The position numbers and the translations under genes are program-made. A stretch of 64,000 nt of DNA from Heterohyrax brucei (Eukaryota > Chordata > Mammalia > Hyracoidea > Procaviidae): contig CM053146.1 of the NCBI GenBank assembly GCA_028571685.1, positions 26,571,431 to 26,635,430 on the forward strand. The letters run 5' to 3'. Numbering within the stretch: the stretch's first letter is position 1; each line of letters begins with the position of its first letter. Below, in pieces: positions 33,901 through 45,282 of this stretch. Under the pieces are notes generated by a model that was not told where the DNA came from, did not search any database, and saw nothing but the letters and a program-made list of their open reading frames with translations.

Positions 33901-34547
33901 ATCCCCATATTCTCTATAAAAGGAAGCAAAATTGATGTAAATTCTCTAAAAAGCAAAAACGTAAAATTCACGAACCCCTCTTAAACCCGCAAAGGTTATA
34001 AGTGAGTACTGCCTGTACACATGCACACACAGTGAAGTCACTTGTTGAGACTGTGAACGGATAGAAACTTGATTCATGTTTCAGAATACTAAGAGGCTAG
34101 CAAGCCTCTTTAGTTTTAATTTTCAGTCAGAAGTGTAGAGTTAGGTCTTTTAAGCTATTTTTAGACACTTAGTAGTAACACTAAACCACAGTGTCGAAAG
34201 CACCTAAAACATGAATTTAAGTGTTATGCAATAAAAAGGGTAGGCCCAAGCTCTGCTCTAGCTGTACTTTGTACGGGGAAAGTCATTAAACGGTGGCTGA
34301 ATCATCAGTGGACTGGTTTTAATTATCTCAGATCTATGTAACGGACAAGAATGGTTTTAGTATTACATGCTATGAGTAAATGTATTTGTATAAAACGTTG
34401 AATAGATAAAGATACTGAGTTCTAGTTAAAGTTAAGGACAAATATCTAGTTAATGATAGCAACACCCTGGAGTGTTTTCTGTATTCAGCTTTACATGATA
34501 TAAGTGTAGAGGAGAAAAAATATTTGCTTAGCTGGATTAGATAGGGG
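33901..34547. other. Unassigned sequence, no gene seen
   Basis: AT-rich, no open frame above 87 codons, no repeat recognised. Confidence 0.5.
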
Positions 34548-34733
34548 AGCTTCTCAAGGTGTGGACCTTGCACCAGCAGCATTGTCATTCCCCGGAATCT
34601 TGTAAAAATGCAGATTCTTTGGTTCCATCTCACACTTTCTGAAACAGAAGTTCAGTGTGTAAGGACCAGAGATTTGTATTATAGCACATTCTTCATGTGA
34701 TTGGGCTGCAGCCTGAAGTCTAAGAGCCAATGC
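34548..34733 (+). mobile_element. MER5-like hAT-Charlie MITE
   Basis: 'cttctcaaggtgtggacctt' followed by 'accagcagcattgtcattcc', 'gtaaaaatgcagattctt', 'ctgaaacagaa' and 'gtgattgggctgcagcctga' give the complete order of the MER5A/B consensus. Non-autonomous DNA transposon older than the placental radiation. Confidence 0.85.
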
Positions 34734-34959
34734 TGCTTTTTATACTAGTTTATTGTCTTTACCTCCGGCCACAGTGGAGCACAGTTCATTTAAATGGCTT
34801 TGTCTATAACAAAACCTGCATATACCTAGAGGATTTGGTTACTTTCCTTCAGCCTTATCCTACCGAAGTCCCCGAAGATTTCAGTGATTTGGGCACATCA
34901 GCTCTCTTTCAGATCCTGGATGTCTCATGATCTCAGCACCTTGCTTGAGATGTTCTCTT

Positions 34960-35285
34960 GTGCTTATAGCTTTCTCATCCTTTTCCTAATCTTTCTTCAG
35001 TTCTGAATTCAAGCACCATCTCATCAAGAAAATCTTTTCTAACTCCCAGATTAGTTCATATCCCACCGTTAGAGCTCTCATACTTTTCCTTCATAGCAAC
35101 TACAACCCTTTTAAAAACACAATTTTCTTACCTGGTTAGATTATTATCTTCTACCTCACAGAATATGTGTTGCATGTAATGCCAGTCCATATCTGCTTTA
35201 TTTATCGTTAAATCCCTAGTACCAAGATGAGTTTTTGTACATGGAAGCTGACCGGTAAATACTACAGAATAAATGATTAAAATGG
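34960..35285 (+). mobile_element. L2 LINE 3' region
   Basis: 'aattcaagcaccatctcatc ... aaaatcttttctaactccca' and 'tccttcatagcaactacaac', ending with 'atccctagtaccaagatgag' and 'cagaataaatgatt', follow the L2 3' end consensus. Old and diverged. Confidence 0.72.
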
Positions 35286-36224
35286 TAGTCAGTTGTACCC
35301 TTTCAACTTCCTGAACTTTAGAATAAGTCCAGCACATGGAAAACTATAACAATAAAAGAAAAAAATTATATCTCACTGCGTGACTATCAAACCTACAATC
35401 TAGAAAAATTAACACCAACTCCTCAGTCAGTATTTAACTGAAATTCTTTAAATGACCTATATAAAGTACTGAGCAATAATTTGCTAGGCTTGGGCATTTT
35501 ACTGATTTCACTAGGAGAAATTTGGCTGCAAATGTCAAGAAAAATCGCTACAAATAGTTAAAGATCAGAAAATATATTGCCTATTTTAACGTAAATGTGA
35601 AGGAGCCCTGTGTGTAACAAGTGCTTAGCTGCACACCTAAACATCAGCTGATGGAATCCACCCAAGTTTCGACAGGAGGAAGATCTAGTTAACCACTCTG
35701 TCAAAAATCTAAAAGCATCAAAAGAACACCAGAATTTACTGTAACTGAATATATTTATTATGAGTAGATAGGATTTGAATCCAACATGCCAAAGTGAAAG
35801 TACCAGGACGGTCCTCCACAGACAGAACAGTGAAGGCGGTTTTACATGGGTGACAGATTTTCTTTGGATGGTATTGGAATATTCATTGTACCATTTGTTT
35901 GTCAAAGGTCATGTGGTCATTACAGTGATCCTCAAGGTGGTCAGTTCTTAGTCATTTAAAGAATCAAGGTCCTGGCAGGATAATCTTCTGAAATCAATGT
36001 AAATTCCTTTTTATGTGGGTTTCTCAAGAGAGAGAAACAGAGCACTATCAAGGTTTCAGGTTCAATTAGCTGTAAAAACAGAATCATTAAAGGACATGAT
36101 ATATCAAAGAACATCTGGAAATTTAATCAAGGAATTTTGCTTTAAGCGAAGCTTCTTCTTCCTCACCCTGAGTTGAGCTCCTTCAGCTAGTCTAGCACAA
36201 CTTATTTAGGACTGAGGGATTATC
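35286..36224. other. Unassigned sequence, no gene seen
   Basis: Contains a 115-codon minus-strand frame (35905-35558) with no recognisable domain and no supporting context; treated as chance. Confidence 0.5.
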
Positions 36225-36340
36225 TACAGTCCTCATAAAGATTACAGCTAGAAAGCCCTATGGGGAAGTTCTCCTCTGTCACATGGGCTCACTATGAGCC
36301 AAAATAGATTAGGTAGTACCTAACAACAACAAAAATAATG
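36225..36340 (+). mobile_element. AfroSINE 3' part
   Basis: 'ctatggggaagttctcctct', then 'gggctcactatgagccaaaa' and 'gtacctaacaacaacaaaaa'. 5'-truncated; the tail follows the RTE1-type 3' end. Confidence 0.8.
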
Positions 36341-37033
36341 GAAATTAGGAGACACAGTGGTGCTGAAATTTGTTTACTAACCAGCTTAAGGTCATTACTA
36401 AGGACAAAGTTCTCACTGTTTTACATCACTATGCCTTCTTAACTATGCCTTCTTGCCCTTTTTGTCTTTCTTCACATTTAGAAGATGATGCCTAGAGACA
36501 AAAATAAGAGTGCTTCCTCTTCTGATGCTCTCTGTTCAAGATAAAAAAAGAAAAAATCTTCTGCAAGAAACTCACTGACCATACCTGCTATCTTTGTCAA
36601 GGATACCACGGCTAACATAATGGGCTGGTTTCAGTGAAAATACTCTTACACGTACTCAGCCTTGGGAGGAGTATAATTCCTGTATCATGGGGCAGAATGA
36701 GTTTTGGGGAGTTCTGTTAAACAAGACATGGATGGCATATTTGTGGCAAATAACTAGTAATGTGAGCAATTAGGATCAATTCTCCCATATTTTAGCTCTT
36801 AATCAAAGCTTCTGTGTTGCAAACCTCCAGAGAATGTGTCATTTATAAAGATCAGCACATACATGGTGTGTTCTGAATTTGTGCAACTGGGAGGTTCTGC
36901 TCTTAAGTCGTTAAATAAAGAGGAATCATATACCATAAATAAAGGGGAATAATTGAAAAGTAGGTACTCCCTCTTTCCCATGTTGATTCTTGAGTCATTT
37001 CTTCCATCTGTTTAATACACATGTATAGATATA

Positions 37034-37064
<31 letters not shown>

Positions 37065-38337
37065 TTGTCAACAAGAATTAGGTGCAAGCATGGTACATGC
37101 CATGGGCCAAGACCTGCTTGCCGCTTACTTTTATAAATAAAGATGATTGGAGTAGAGTAATACTCATCCATGGACAAGTTGTTTATGACTGCTTTCCCAC
37201 TGCAACTGCAAAATCAGTTATTTGCAAGTGAACTATTATTTGTTACAAAGCCTAAAATATTTTCTGTCTGTTGCTTTACAGATGAAGTTTGTCAACACTG
37301 ATTTAAACTGTGAGAAAAAAATGGAGTTGTTTATTCCTATTCACGCTCCTTATCTTTGAGAATTCTCAGATGACACATTTGTATATAAGAACGTGTTGGT
37401 TTACACATTTTTCAATCAAGTGACAAGTCTTAAATTCATTTTGATATATGTGTCCCTTTGATTGGTCTACACAGTGCTGCTTCTCAACCCACTAGACATG
37501 AGAAGGAAGAAAGAAAGGAAGAGAATAAGAAGGAAGCAGAGAGTTTATCCTTACAGGGATTTAAAAAAATAAATAAATCTTCCAGCAAAAACTACCTTCA
37601 TCCCTAATAGTAGTGTGCCTTAATTGTATGTCCATGAGAACATTTTATCCATGAATCTCTCTTTGAAGACGAATAACACATCTTAAGAAATTAGAGGATA
37701 CAACCAAAAGATGCTGTCTGTACCATGTGTTTAAGCTTCTTGTCGAATTCACTATCAAGTAGTCCAAACCTGGGATATAAACTAGAAGTCAAGCAGTACT
37801 TTAACACAGAAGATTCTTCAAAGCTGATACTTCTTTTTTCCAGTATTTACCATCATAATATATAGCCTAAACTGTTATTTTTCCCACCAGGTGGTAAGTG
37901 TTCCATTATCAGGAATAACGGATAAATTAGGTATAGACATAAGATAGGGTTATTTAGTGTAGTTAGGATCTATCTCCACAAAATATGACAGTCCCCATGA
38001 AAACTGGAACATAGGTCACTTTTCCAAATGCCTGGTCTAACCACTGTAGTCTGTAGAAAAATTTAGATGACTGAACATTTAAAAGTTTGTTTTAGATTTT
38101 CAGCCTGGATATGTACAACCGTAACAACTCATAACAAATCTTTATTAAAATTCTATTTTATGCCAAGAACCTTATACATGCTTTTATTAAATAATTTTTC
38201 TTGACAAAATGTCACAAAAAGAAATCAAGGCATAAAATAAGACTACTGAGATTAATCACTGATAGTCTAACTCATTTAAAAAAGAAAACCTAGTGATAAA
38301 GTCTTCAGTGTTTTTACTCCTTAGTTTAGTTACTTAG
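36341..38337. other. Unassigned AT-rich sequence with microsatellite
   Basis: Two kb without a gene or nameable dispersed repeat. It includes (tg)n(ta)n at 37030-37063 and a purine-rich 'gaaggaagaaagaaaggaag' run at about 37503-37540. Possibly single-copy DNA. Confidence 0.5.
37030..37063. repeat. (TG)n(TA)n microsatellite
   Basis: 'tatgtgtgtgtgtgtgtgta' passes into 'tatatatatatatat'. Confidence 0.95.
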
Positions 38338-38357
38338 AAGAATATTACTTATGTTCA

Positions 38358-38633
38358 GGAATGGATTGGACTTTGTGATGAAGAGCAACCATATCTTGGG
38401 TGCACTTTACAGTTCTGTGCATCTACAGGATATCATCCTGTTGACCTCTTACTGGAGGAAGGGGAGTGGGTGGAGAAGATGGGAAAGGAAACTGTCGGGA
38501 GGATGTGACATGTATGGAGCAGAGAGGAAGAGTGTGCTGTCACCGGGCAGGGAGAGCAGTGGAAACTGCATATAGGTGGGCATGCAAATTTATATGAAAA
38601 TGTACATTTTCATTCAATCATAATAATAAAGAA
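38358..38633 (+). mobile_element. Young L1 tail, 276 bp, with target duplication
   Basis: 5'-truncated L1 containing only the last module of the 3' UTR ('gtgctgtcaccgggcaggga', '...cattcaatcataataataaag'). It is flanked by 'aagaatattacttatgttca' (38338-38357) and the same 20 bp with one change (38634-38653), a clear target-site duplication. Close match to the L1-C and L1-D ends suggests a late insertion. Confidence 0.93.
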
Positions 38634-38653
38634 AAGAATATTACTTATATTCA

Positions 38654-39365
38654 AGTTTAGAATCCAAACTACACATACACACACAAATAGATATCTACTT
38701 AACACTGTGTAGGTGGAAACAATTTGCTATTCACTCTTTTTTTTTTTTTTTTAATACTACAGAGCACTTATTAAATACCTAATAAGAGATTTCCTATCCA
38801 TGACTTGGTTTGTTTATGCAACAAATATCCATCCACGTCTGTGTTTCAAGTATGCTTCAATAATTATTCATAAGTAATTATTTCTCCCCAGATTTCTTCC
38901 ATTAGATCACGATTCATGCAAAAACTGTAAACTGAGCAATGTTTCATGGATAGTTTACAGTAATCCAAATGAAACATCTTAAAGTGAAGTCATAATTTTT
39001 CCCCAACTTGTTCTACCTGTCCTATCTTCTCTAGTGAGGTGGATAAAACACTCAACTGTCCAATCAACCAAATCAGGACTGAGGGAGACCTAACCAACTT
39101 ACCACACTTCTAAATTTTATCTTCTCAGCATCTCTCAATTTTAATTCTGTTTTTTGGTCCAAGTACTGAAATTTAAGTCATTTTACATCACCACTCACTT
39201 AAACTTTCTGAAACAAGTACTTAGACTCACTCTCTGTTTCAAGTTGTTTACTCTCTGAGTAGTTCACCATCAGTGTTTCCTGACTATGACTGATTACATA
39301 AAGGCAAAGGTAGAGAAAAATTTGTTTTCAAGTGCCGTCTATTTTATAGCATTCATCAAAGTTTC
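38654..39365. other. Unassigned sequence, no gene seen
   Basis: AT-rich with a 16-T run (38737-38752). No repeat named. Confidence 0.5.
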
Positions 39366-39478
39366 ATTTCTTCTACTGGCTAAGTAGTACTCCACTGCGT
39401 GTATGTATCACATTTTTTTTAAATCTGTTCGTCTGTTGATGGGCACTTGAATTGTTTCTAACTTTTGACCATTGTGAA

Positions 39479-40075
39479 TGAAACAGGAGACAAGTTTTAG
39501 AAACCCTGATTTTTAAAAGGGAAGTTATAATACACAGCCAGGATTTAATTCCTTTTGACTTTTACTTGTGTTTTTCTTCCCTTTTTTTAAAATTCATGAC
39601 TTCCTTTTTACCTGGCCCAGGAAGCCACACATTAACTGTCAGGAGCCACAGAGATAGTAATCTCTGCAGAAATCTGTACAGCTTTCTTTTAGGCACCTCA
39701 AACCAGGTGGAGGCCACTGAGATGGACAAGGCAGTCAGACAGGCTCAGGTGCCCCAGGAGACAAAGTGTCCAGATCCCAGCTTTTGATATACATTTCTGC
39801 CAGCCCACTCCAGGATAGGAATCCCTCCCAGCCACTCTCACTGTTATCCTAAACTACACTCATCACAAACCTTCCCTGTATAAACCCTTGGTTATTCCTG
39901 CCCAATGAAGACAAGCCTGGAAATTCAAATATATGGTCTGTCCTCCATATTTGTTTTGCCAGCAGAAACACTGTTAATCTGTTAATAGAGTCTTTTGATC
40001 ATTCACCCAAATACCTGTTTCAGAGATTAACTTTTGGGGGCAGGTAACAAGAGAATCTGGAGTTTTGTCTGCTCA
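39479..40075 (+). mobile_element. Solo LTR, 597 bp, with 6-bp target duplication
   Basis: It begins TG and ends CA ('tgaaacaggagacaagtttt' to 'gttttgtctgctca'), with 'tgtgaa' on both sides (39473-39478 and 40076-40081), inside old L1 that reads on without loss. A TATA-like 'tgtataaacccttggttatt' is at about 39875, and 'gattaacttttgggggcagg' lies near the end. A 6-bp duplication is usual for class II (beta-type) ERVs, 4-5 bp for others. Family not recognised. Orientation is inferred from the TATA box. Confidence 0.72.
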
Positions 40076-40594
40076 TGTGAATGCTGTGGCAATGAACACT
40101 GAGGTACAAGTTTGAGTCTGTCTGAGTCTCTACTCTCAAGTTTTTTGGGTACATACCTATGAGTGGAATTGATAGGTCATGTGGTAGTTCTGTTTTTAGA
40201 TTTTTTTTTGTGGAACTGCAGCGTGTATACCCATGTCCAGCCCACCATTTTTTATCTTTTATTTGTTTCCTTTTTGTTTTTGTTTGATTTGGTTTTGTGT
40301 GATGTTGTTTGTTTTCATTGGTCTTTTTATCTTAGTCATCCTCATAGAAGTGAATTAATATCATGATTTGGTTTTGATTTGCATCTTTATGGTGGTAAGT
40401 GATATAGAGCATCTTTCATGTGTTTGGGGTCTTTTGAATGCCCTCTTTGGTGAAATGATGGTTCAAGTTCCCTGTCCATTTTATAATTGAGTTGTTAGAT
40501 TTTTTTCCACTGTCAAAGTTTTAGGTATATTTTTGTTATTTGATTCTTATCAGATATATGATTTCCAAAGATATTCTCTGTGTCCAAACCTTGT

Positions 40595-41119
40595 TGTCAT
40601 GGGTTGAATTGTGTCCTCCCAAAAATGTGTGTAGCCATGTGGCAGGGTCATGATTCCCAGTATCTTGCGACTGACCTCCATCTTGTGGTTTTCCTGTGCT
40701 GCATGTTAAAGGATTAGGATGGGACTGTAAATCCCTCTATAAGATCACTTCCCTGCTCCACTGTAAAGGGAATTTCCCTGGAGTATGCCTTGCCCCACCT
40801 TTAATCCTTTCATCCTACAAGAGACAAAAGGAAAGGGATGCAGGCAGAGAATTGGGAACCTCACACGACCAAGAAAGCAGCATTGGGAGAAGACCACATC
40901 CTTCAGACCTGAGGATCCTGTGCCAAGATGCTACCTGGACAAAAACTGATGTAATACAGGACTTTCCATCAGAGCCGACAAGGGGGAATGCCTTCCCCTG
41001 GAGTGAACACCCTGAATTTGGACTTGTAGCCTATCGGACTGTGTAAGAATAAACCTTCTTTTGTTAAAGCCAGCAACTCTGTGGTATTTCTGTTAGAGCA
41101 GCCCTATCTGACTAAAACA
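40595..41119 (+). mobile_element. Solo MaLR LTR with perfect 5-bp target duplication
   Basis: It starts 'tgtcatgggttgaattgtgt', has 'caagaaagcagcattgggag' in the middle, and ends 'ctatctgactaaaaca', the MaLR (MLT1/MST/THE1-like) LTR layout. 'cttgt' is present at 40590-40594 and 41120-41124. Same group as the provirus at 29486-31671, but intact end to end. Confidence 0.88.
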
Positions 41120-41495
41120 CTTGTCCTCTTCATTTTTTGATAAAGTCTTTGAAAGAACAAAAGTGTTTAAATTTTATGATATCTCATTAATATATTTTGA
41201 CTTTTGCTGTTTGTGCTTTTGCTATTATATTAAGAATCCATTGTTAAAAATTAAGCCTGAGAACATTGCTTGGCATTTTTCTCTAATTTTATGTTTTTAG
41301 TTTGCAATTTTATGTCTTTAGTCCACTTTAAACTTGCTTTTATGTATGGTGTGAGGAAGGGATATTCTTTCATTATTAAGTGTGTGCAAATCCAGTTTTT
41401 CTAATGCCATTCATTGAAGAAACTCTTCTTTCATCCTTGAATGGACTTAGCACTCTTGTAAAAAGCAACTGACCATAGATGTGTGGGTTTACTCT

Positions 41496-41795
41496 GAGTG
41501 AAATAAGTGAATAACAAAGAACAAGTATTATATGACCTCTCTTATATTAAAAAAAAAAACAGAAAGAAAGAAAGAAAGGCAAATATATAAAGACTAAAAC
41601 TATGAGTGGTTACCAGGGCAGGTGGGAGGGGAGCAGGAGTGGTTAATGGTGATGTAATTATTATATTTATTGAGGATACAATTATACTGCTGATTATTGT
41701 AATTGTTGGCAATAAATTGTACACCTGTAAGACAGTTGAAATGACAAAGGTTACATTATAGATACAATTACATCAATGACCAAAAAAATAATGAG
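41496..41795 (+). mobile_element. Old L1 3' end
   Basis: 'gagtgaaataagtgaataac', 'aaagaacaagtattatatga', 'ggttaccagggcaggtggga' and 'ataaattgtacacctgtaag' follow the end of old L1 (L1M-like): ORF2 C-terminus, then 3' UTR. Confidence 0.8.
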
Positions 41796-42183
41796 TGCCT
41801 GCCAAAGTTCCTAACATACTACCAAAAATGCCATGGGAATTAATTGCTTGGTTAGGATGTTCAGAGTCTTAGTCTCATGAGCTATCCCAATTAATTGGCC
41901 ACTTGCCATGTTTAGCTCTACTGTTCTATCTCTTAGCTCAATGCAGGGTGCAGGGATCCCAAAAGCTTATGTGATACCTTCCTTACCTGATAGTGGTCCC
42001 CTCCTTGCCTGATGCTGTTGCCTTTCATGAGAGGAGGAAGACTTGACCAATGCCTAGTCCTTGGAGAAGAACCACCATAGCTAGGGTTTGAGGTTGGTGG
42101 CAGTGGCAGTTAGTCTCCAGTAATATTGCTTTCAGTCTTGGGAGATGTAGGAGGTTCCATTTATAAAGTATATGTGCCATATA
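41796..42183. other. Unassigned sequence upstream of minisatellite
   Basis: 'gataccttccttacctgata' and 'cctccttgcctgatgctgtt' (about 41972-42020) look like inverted, diverged versions of minisatellite units. No gene seen. Confidence 0.45.
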
Positions 42184-42403
42184 AGGTAAGGAGGGTAACA
42201 TCATTAGGTAAGGCGGGTAATAGCATCAGGTACGAAGGGCAACACCATTAGGTAAGAAGGGTAAAAGCTTCAGGTAAGGAGGGCAACAGCATCAGGCATG
42301 GAGGGTAACACCACCAGGTAAGGAAGGTAACACCACCAGGTAAGGAAGGTTACACCATCAGGTAAGGAGGGTAACGGCATCAGGTAAGGCAGGTGACAGC
42401 ATC
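42184..42403 (+). repeat. 22-bp minisatellite, 10 units
   Basis: Ten head-to-tail units of exactly 22 bp, beginning 'aggtaaggagggtaacatca' and ending 'aggtaaggcaggtgacagca', with 1-6 differences between units. Eight of ten units contain 'ggtaag', and four have 'caggtaag', which matches the 5' splice donor consensus. There is no spacer/repeat alternation, so it is not CRISPR. Function unknown. Confidence 0.95.
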
Positions 42404-43707
42404 AGTGAACACTTAGAAATATTTACTTTTAAGTCAATTATCACCTTCTAAAAAATTGGGATTATTTTCCTCAAGTCATTTTGAGTCATGTGGCTATGCT
42501 GTAATTTATTTTGGTCCTGGTTGTATAAGATCACTGCCATGTCTAACTCAGTGCTGTACCATTAAACATAGAATATTAGATCTTGATGGCTTAAATATGG
42601 AATAATATCTCAATCACTCATTACTTATAAAATTACTTCTAAAATTTCAAGCAGTATGGTAATCTAAAAGCAAATTCCTTGGAGATTTTTCACACAAGCT
42701 CTGTGAATTTGCAAGCATTAACTCTTGATTTCCAATGCAATTTTCTAGATAAGGAAATTGTATATTTCTAGATAGGAAAAATGACCTCTAACTCCATAAA
42801 TCTCCCAAACCAAACAACTTTCAATCTTATCTTTTGGTTGAGTATCAATATGTCGATCCCTGTTAACCCATTAAGCAAAATAAATAGTTCCTCCAGTTCC
42901 CTTTTATGTATATTCTGTAACATTGCCATTGCCACACTCTGTTAGAATACGTCTGTCTTCCTCTTTACTAATGTAAGTTTAACATTTCTTTCAAGATTTC
43001 ATTCAACAGACATTTAACTTAGGAACACAACACTGATAGAAACATAAGGCTCGATTGCCTTAGAAAATTTGGAAAAACTGTGTCCTCATTACTCAGACGT
43101 TCTTGTTCACACCGGCACCCATCCATACTTGGTTGTAGAGAGCCATGTATGAGGACTGCAGTTAATAATCACCAGAACGGGTGTTATTTATATGAGTACA
43201 GCCAGTCAAGTGCCATTGATGAGTGCTGGCAATAAAAATTTATTTTTAACTCAATTGTGTTGATTTCATCTTGGATTGTCTTTTATGAACATTTCAGGGA
43301 TGTTCCAAAATGGTTTTTTAAGCATTATCTTCACTGACCTTTAAACAATAACATATTCGATTACCTTGCTCTTTTGTAAGAAACTGCATGCAATATAATC
43401 AAGTGTAGCTAGATAAATAAATATGGAACATTTTAGCCTAGCTTGCATATTTTAAAAGAATATATCATACACATCTTTGATGACTTTTCTTTTTTTCAAA
43501 AACAAAAAATACCAGCAAACATTCAAAGAGTTATGGTTATCGTAAATTTGTGGATGTGTGTTAAACTGTGCTGCTAAATGGCAATTAAGAATTTTTAAAA
43601 TATGCAGTTAAAATTGACTAAAGAAGACAGTGAGAATCTTAAACATGAAGGTGATTGTATTCTCTAGTCACGTTTATCAAATCATTCCTCTTTCTTTTTT
43701 TCTTTTA
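42404..43707. other. Unassigned sequence, no gene seen
   Basis: About 1.3 kb, AT-rich, no open frame of note and no repeat named. Confidence 0.5.
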
Positions 43708-43880
43708 GTGGTATAGTGAGTTAAGTGCTAAGTCTGCTAACCAAAAGTTCGGCAGTTCAAATCCACCAGGTGCTCCTTAGAAACTCTATGGGGCAGTTCT
43801 ACTCTGGCCTTGTCCCTATGTGTCAGACTCAACACGACCACACTGGGTGGGCTAAGTATTGAAACTAACATCAGCCGCAA
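43708..43880 (+). mobile_element. AfroSINE, plus strand, with tRNA-like head
   Basis: 'agtggtatagtgagttaagt' and 'ctaaccaaaagttcggcagt' give the tRNA-Lys-like A/B-box head, followed by 'ccaccaggtgctccttagaa', 'atggggcagttctactctgg' and 'atgtgtcagactcaacacga'. Best-preserved SINE head in the window. It is a SINE, not a tRNA gene: the cloverleaf is incomplete and the body follows directly. Confidence 0.9.
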
Positions 43881-44075
43881 AAGAACTATTCATCCATTTT
43901 TTATGGCTGTGTTGTGGTTATTTAATGAAGTAGAAAGAAGAGGGTGAGAGGAAGGCTCTGGGACATCCTTGCTCCACTTTTACCACCATAATAGTTTCTA
44001 CTGGTATCAGTATTGTCTTACTTAAAGATTTTTGTTTATAACCTGTTCCCACAGATTATTATTATCTTTCCTCAG

Positions 44076-44414
44076 TTGGCAAGGAAGAATAATAAATTCT
44101 GCAAAAATTTCTTTCAAATATGACTGTGAAACTAGGACCTCTGCAGATAAACATAAAATAATGAAATATGTAAAGACCATGCTATGCTTCCAAGAATTAT
44201 TAAAGGGAGTCCTTTGATTTGATAACAAACATCACATTACAGCCTGAATTTAAGATAATGCAAGATAACACCACTTAGATACTAACATAGGAAATGAACT
44301 CTCAAGGACTATTCAGAACCAAAAGATCTACAAAAGAAACCAGAGAGATTCCTCTGTAAATAATGACAGCATGAGAACAATAAAAGAGGGCATAAACAGT
44401 GTGGGTATAGAACT
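44076..44414. repeat. Inverted repeat, left arm (339 bp)
   Basis: Begins 'ttggcaaggaagaataataa' and ends 'gggtatagaact'. Its reverse complement is 44944-45282, identical except for one position (44180 T against 45178 G). The content is the ORF1 3' end and inter-ORF spacer of the old L1-F, but here it is out of L1 context on both sides. Confidence 0.97.
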
Positions 44415-44889
44415 TTTTCACTCAGTTCCAATGTACATCTGTCCAATATGGTGTTCTTTTTTTTTAATTATATGAAATCTCAAAGAAATTTATCTCCCCT
44501 GTATCAATCTCTACATTTTAATCATCTTCTTTGTCTTTCACAGACTAGTTAAAGACCGAAATATCTGGGGCTGGCTTTCACGTTATTAAGTGAAATAGTA
44601 GACATGAAATAATAATTAATAAAGTTAATGAAGAGTTCTTCATCAGTATGAATAGAGGTAAGGTCTTGAGCATCATTTCCAATTAAAGAATATATATATA
44701 GAATCTATTTTTTCAAAAAATAATGATAATAAATTTTAGTGCATGAGTAGCAAAGGAATCTATAGAGAAATAAACAGGAAACTAGTTTAAATAGACTGTG
44801 TTCACTATTTATCAACTACTTTGAAAGATACTAACAATACATGGATAGACAATATACTGAGACTTTACTTTTTTCTTTATTTTGAAATT
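44415..44889. other. Loop between inverted arms, unassigned part
   Basis: No repeat recognised. AT-rich. The rest of the 529-bp loop (44890-44943) reads as L1-F spacer. Confidence 0.5.
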
Positions 44890-44943
44890 ATGTTTGAACC
44901 AGTCTATTATTACTTGATCGCCTTACTTTCCTCTCCACTAGAG

Positions 44944-45282
44944 AGTTCTATACCCACACTGTTTATGCCCTCTTTTATTGTTCTCATGCTGTCATTATTT
45001 ACAGAGGAATCTCTCTGGTTTCTTTTGTAGATCTTTTGGTTCTGAATAGTCCTTGAGAGTTCATTTCCTATGTTAGTATCTAAGTGGTGTTATCTTGCAT
45101 TATCTTAAATTCAGGCTGTAATGTGATGTTTGTTATCAAATCAAAGGACTCCCTTTAATAATTCTTGGAAGCATAGCGTGGTCTTTACATATTTCATTAT
45201 TTTATGTTTATCTGCAGAGGTCCTAGTTTCACAGTCATATTTGAAAGAAATTTTTGCAGAATTTATTATTCTTCCTTGCCAA
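44944..45282. repeat. Inverted repeat, right arm (339 bp)
   Basis: Partner of 44076-44414 (338 of 339 bases pair). This copy lies in its natural L1-F context: ORF1 continues to the right, and inter-ORF spacer to the left. It is therefore the likely source of the left arm. Confidence 0.97.

Larger units (their letters stand above)
39366..41495 (-). mobile_element. Old L1 ORF2 region, minus strand, interrupted by two LTRs
   Basis: Three collinear pieces: 39366-39478, 40082-40594 and 41125-41495. The plus strand shows 'ttctactggctaagtagtac', 'aatgctgtggcaatgaacac', 'ggtacatacctatgagtgga' and later 'gtgtgcaaatccagtttttc', the inverted ORF2 C-terminal region of an old L1. Two solo LTRs interrupt it, each with a target duplication. 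No usable frame remains. Confidence 0.85.

Noticed and set aside
35558..35905. 115-codon minus-strand frame as possible exon
   Set aside because: No flanking splice sites stand out, no domain is recognisable, and similar frames are expected by chance in 64 kb.
40696..41046. 116-codon plus-strand frame
   Set aside because: It lies wholly within the solo MaLR LTR at 40595-41119, which is non-coding.
42184..42403. CRISPR-like array
   Set aside because: Units are contiguous 22-mers with no unique spacers, and the DNA is mammalian.
43708..43780. tRNA gene
   Set aside because: The tRNA-like part runs straight into the AfroSINE body and lacks a complete cloverleaf and terminator.
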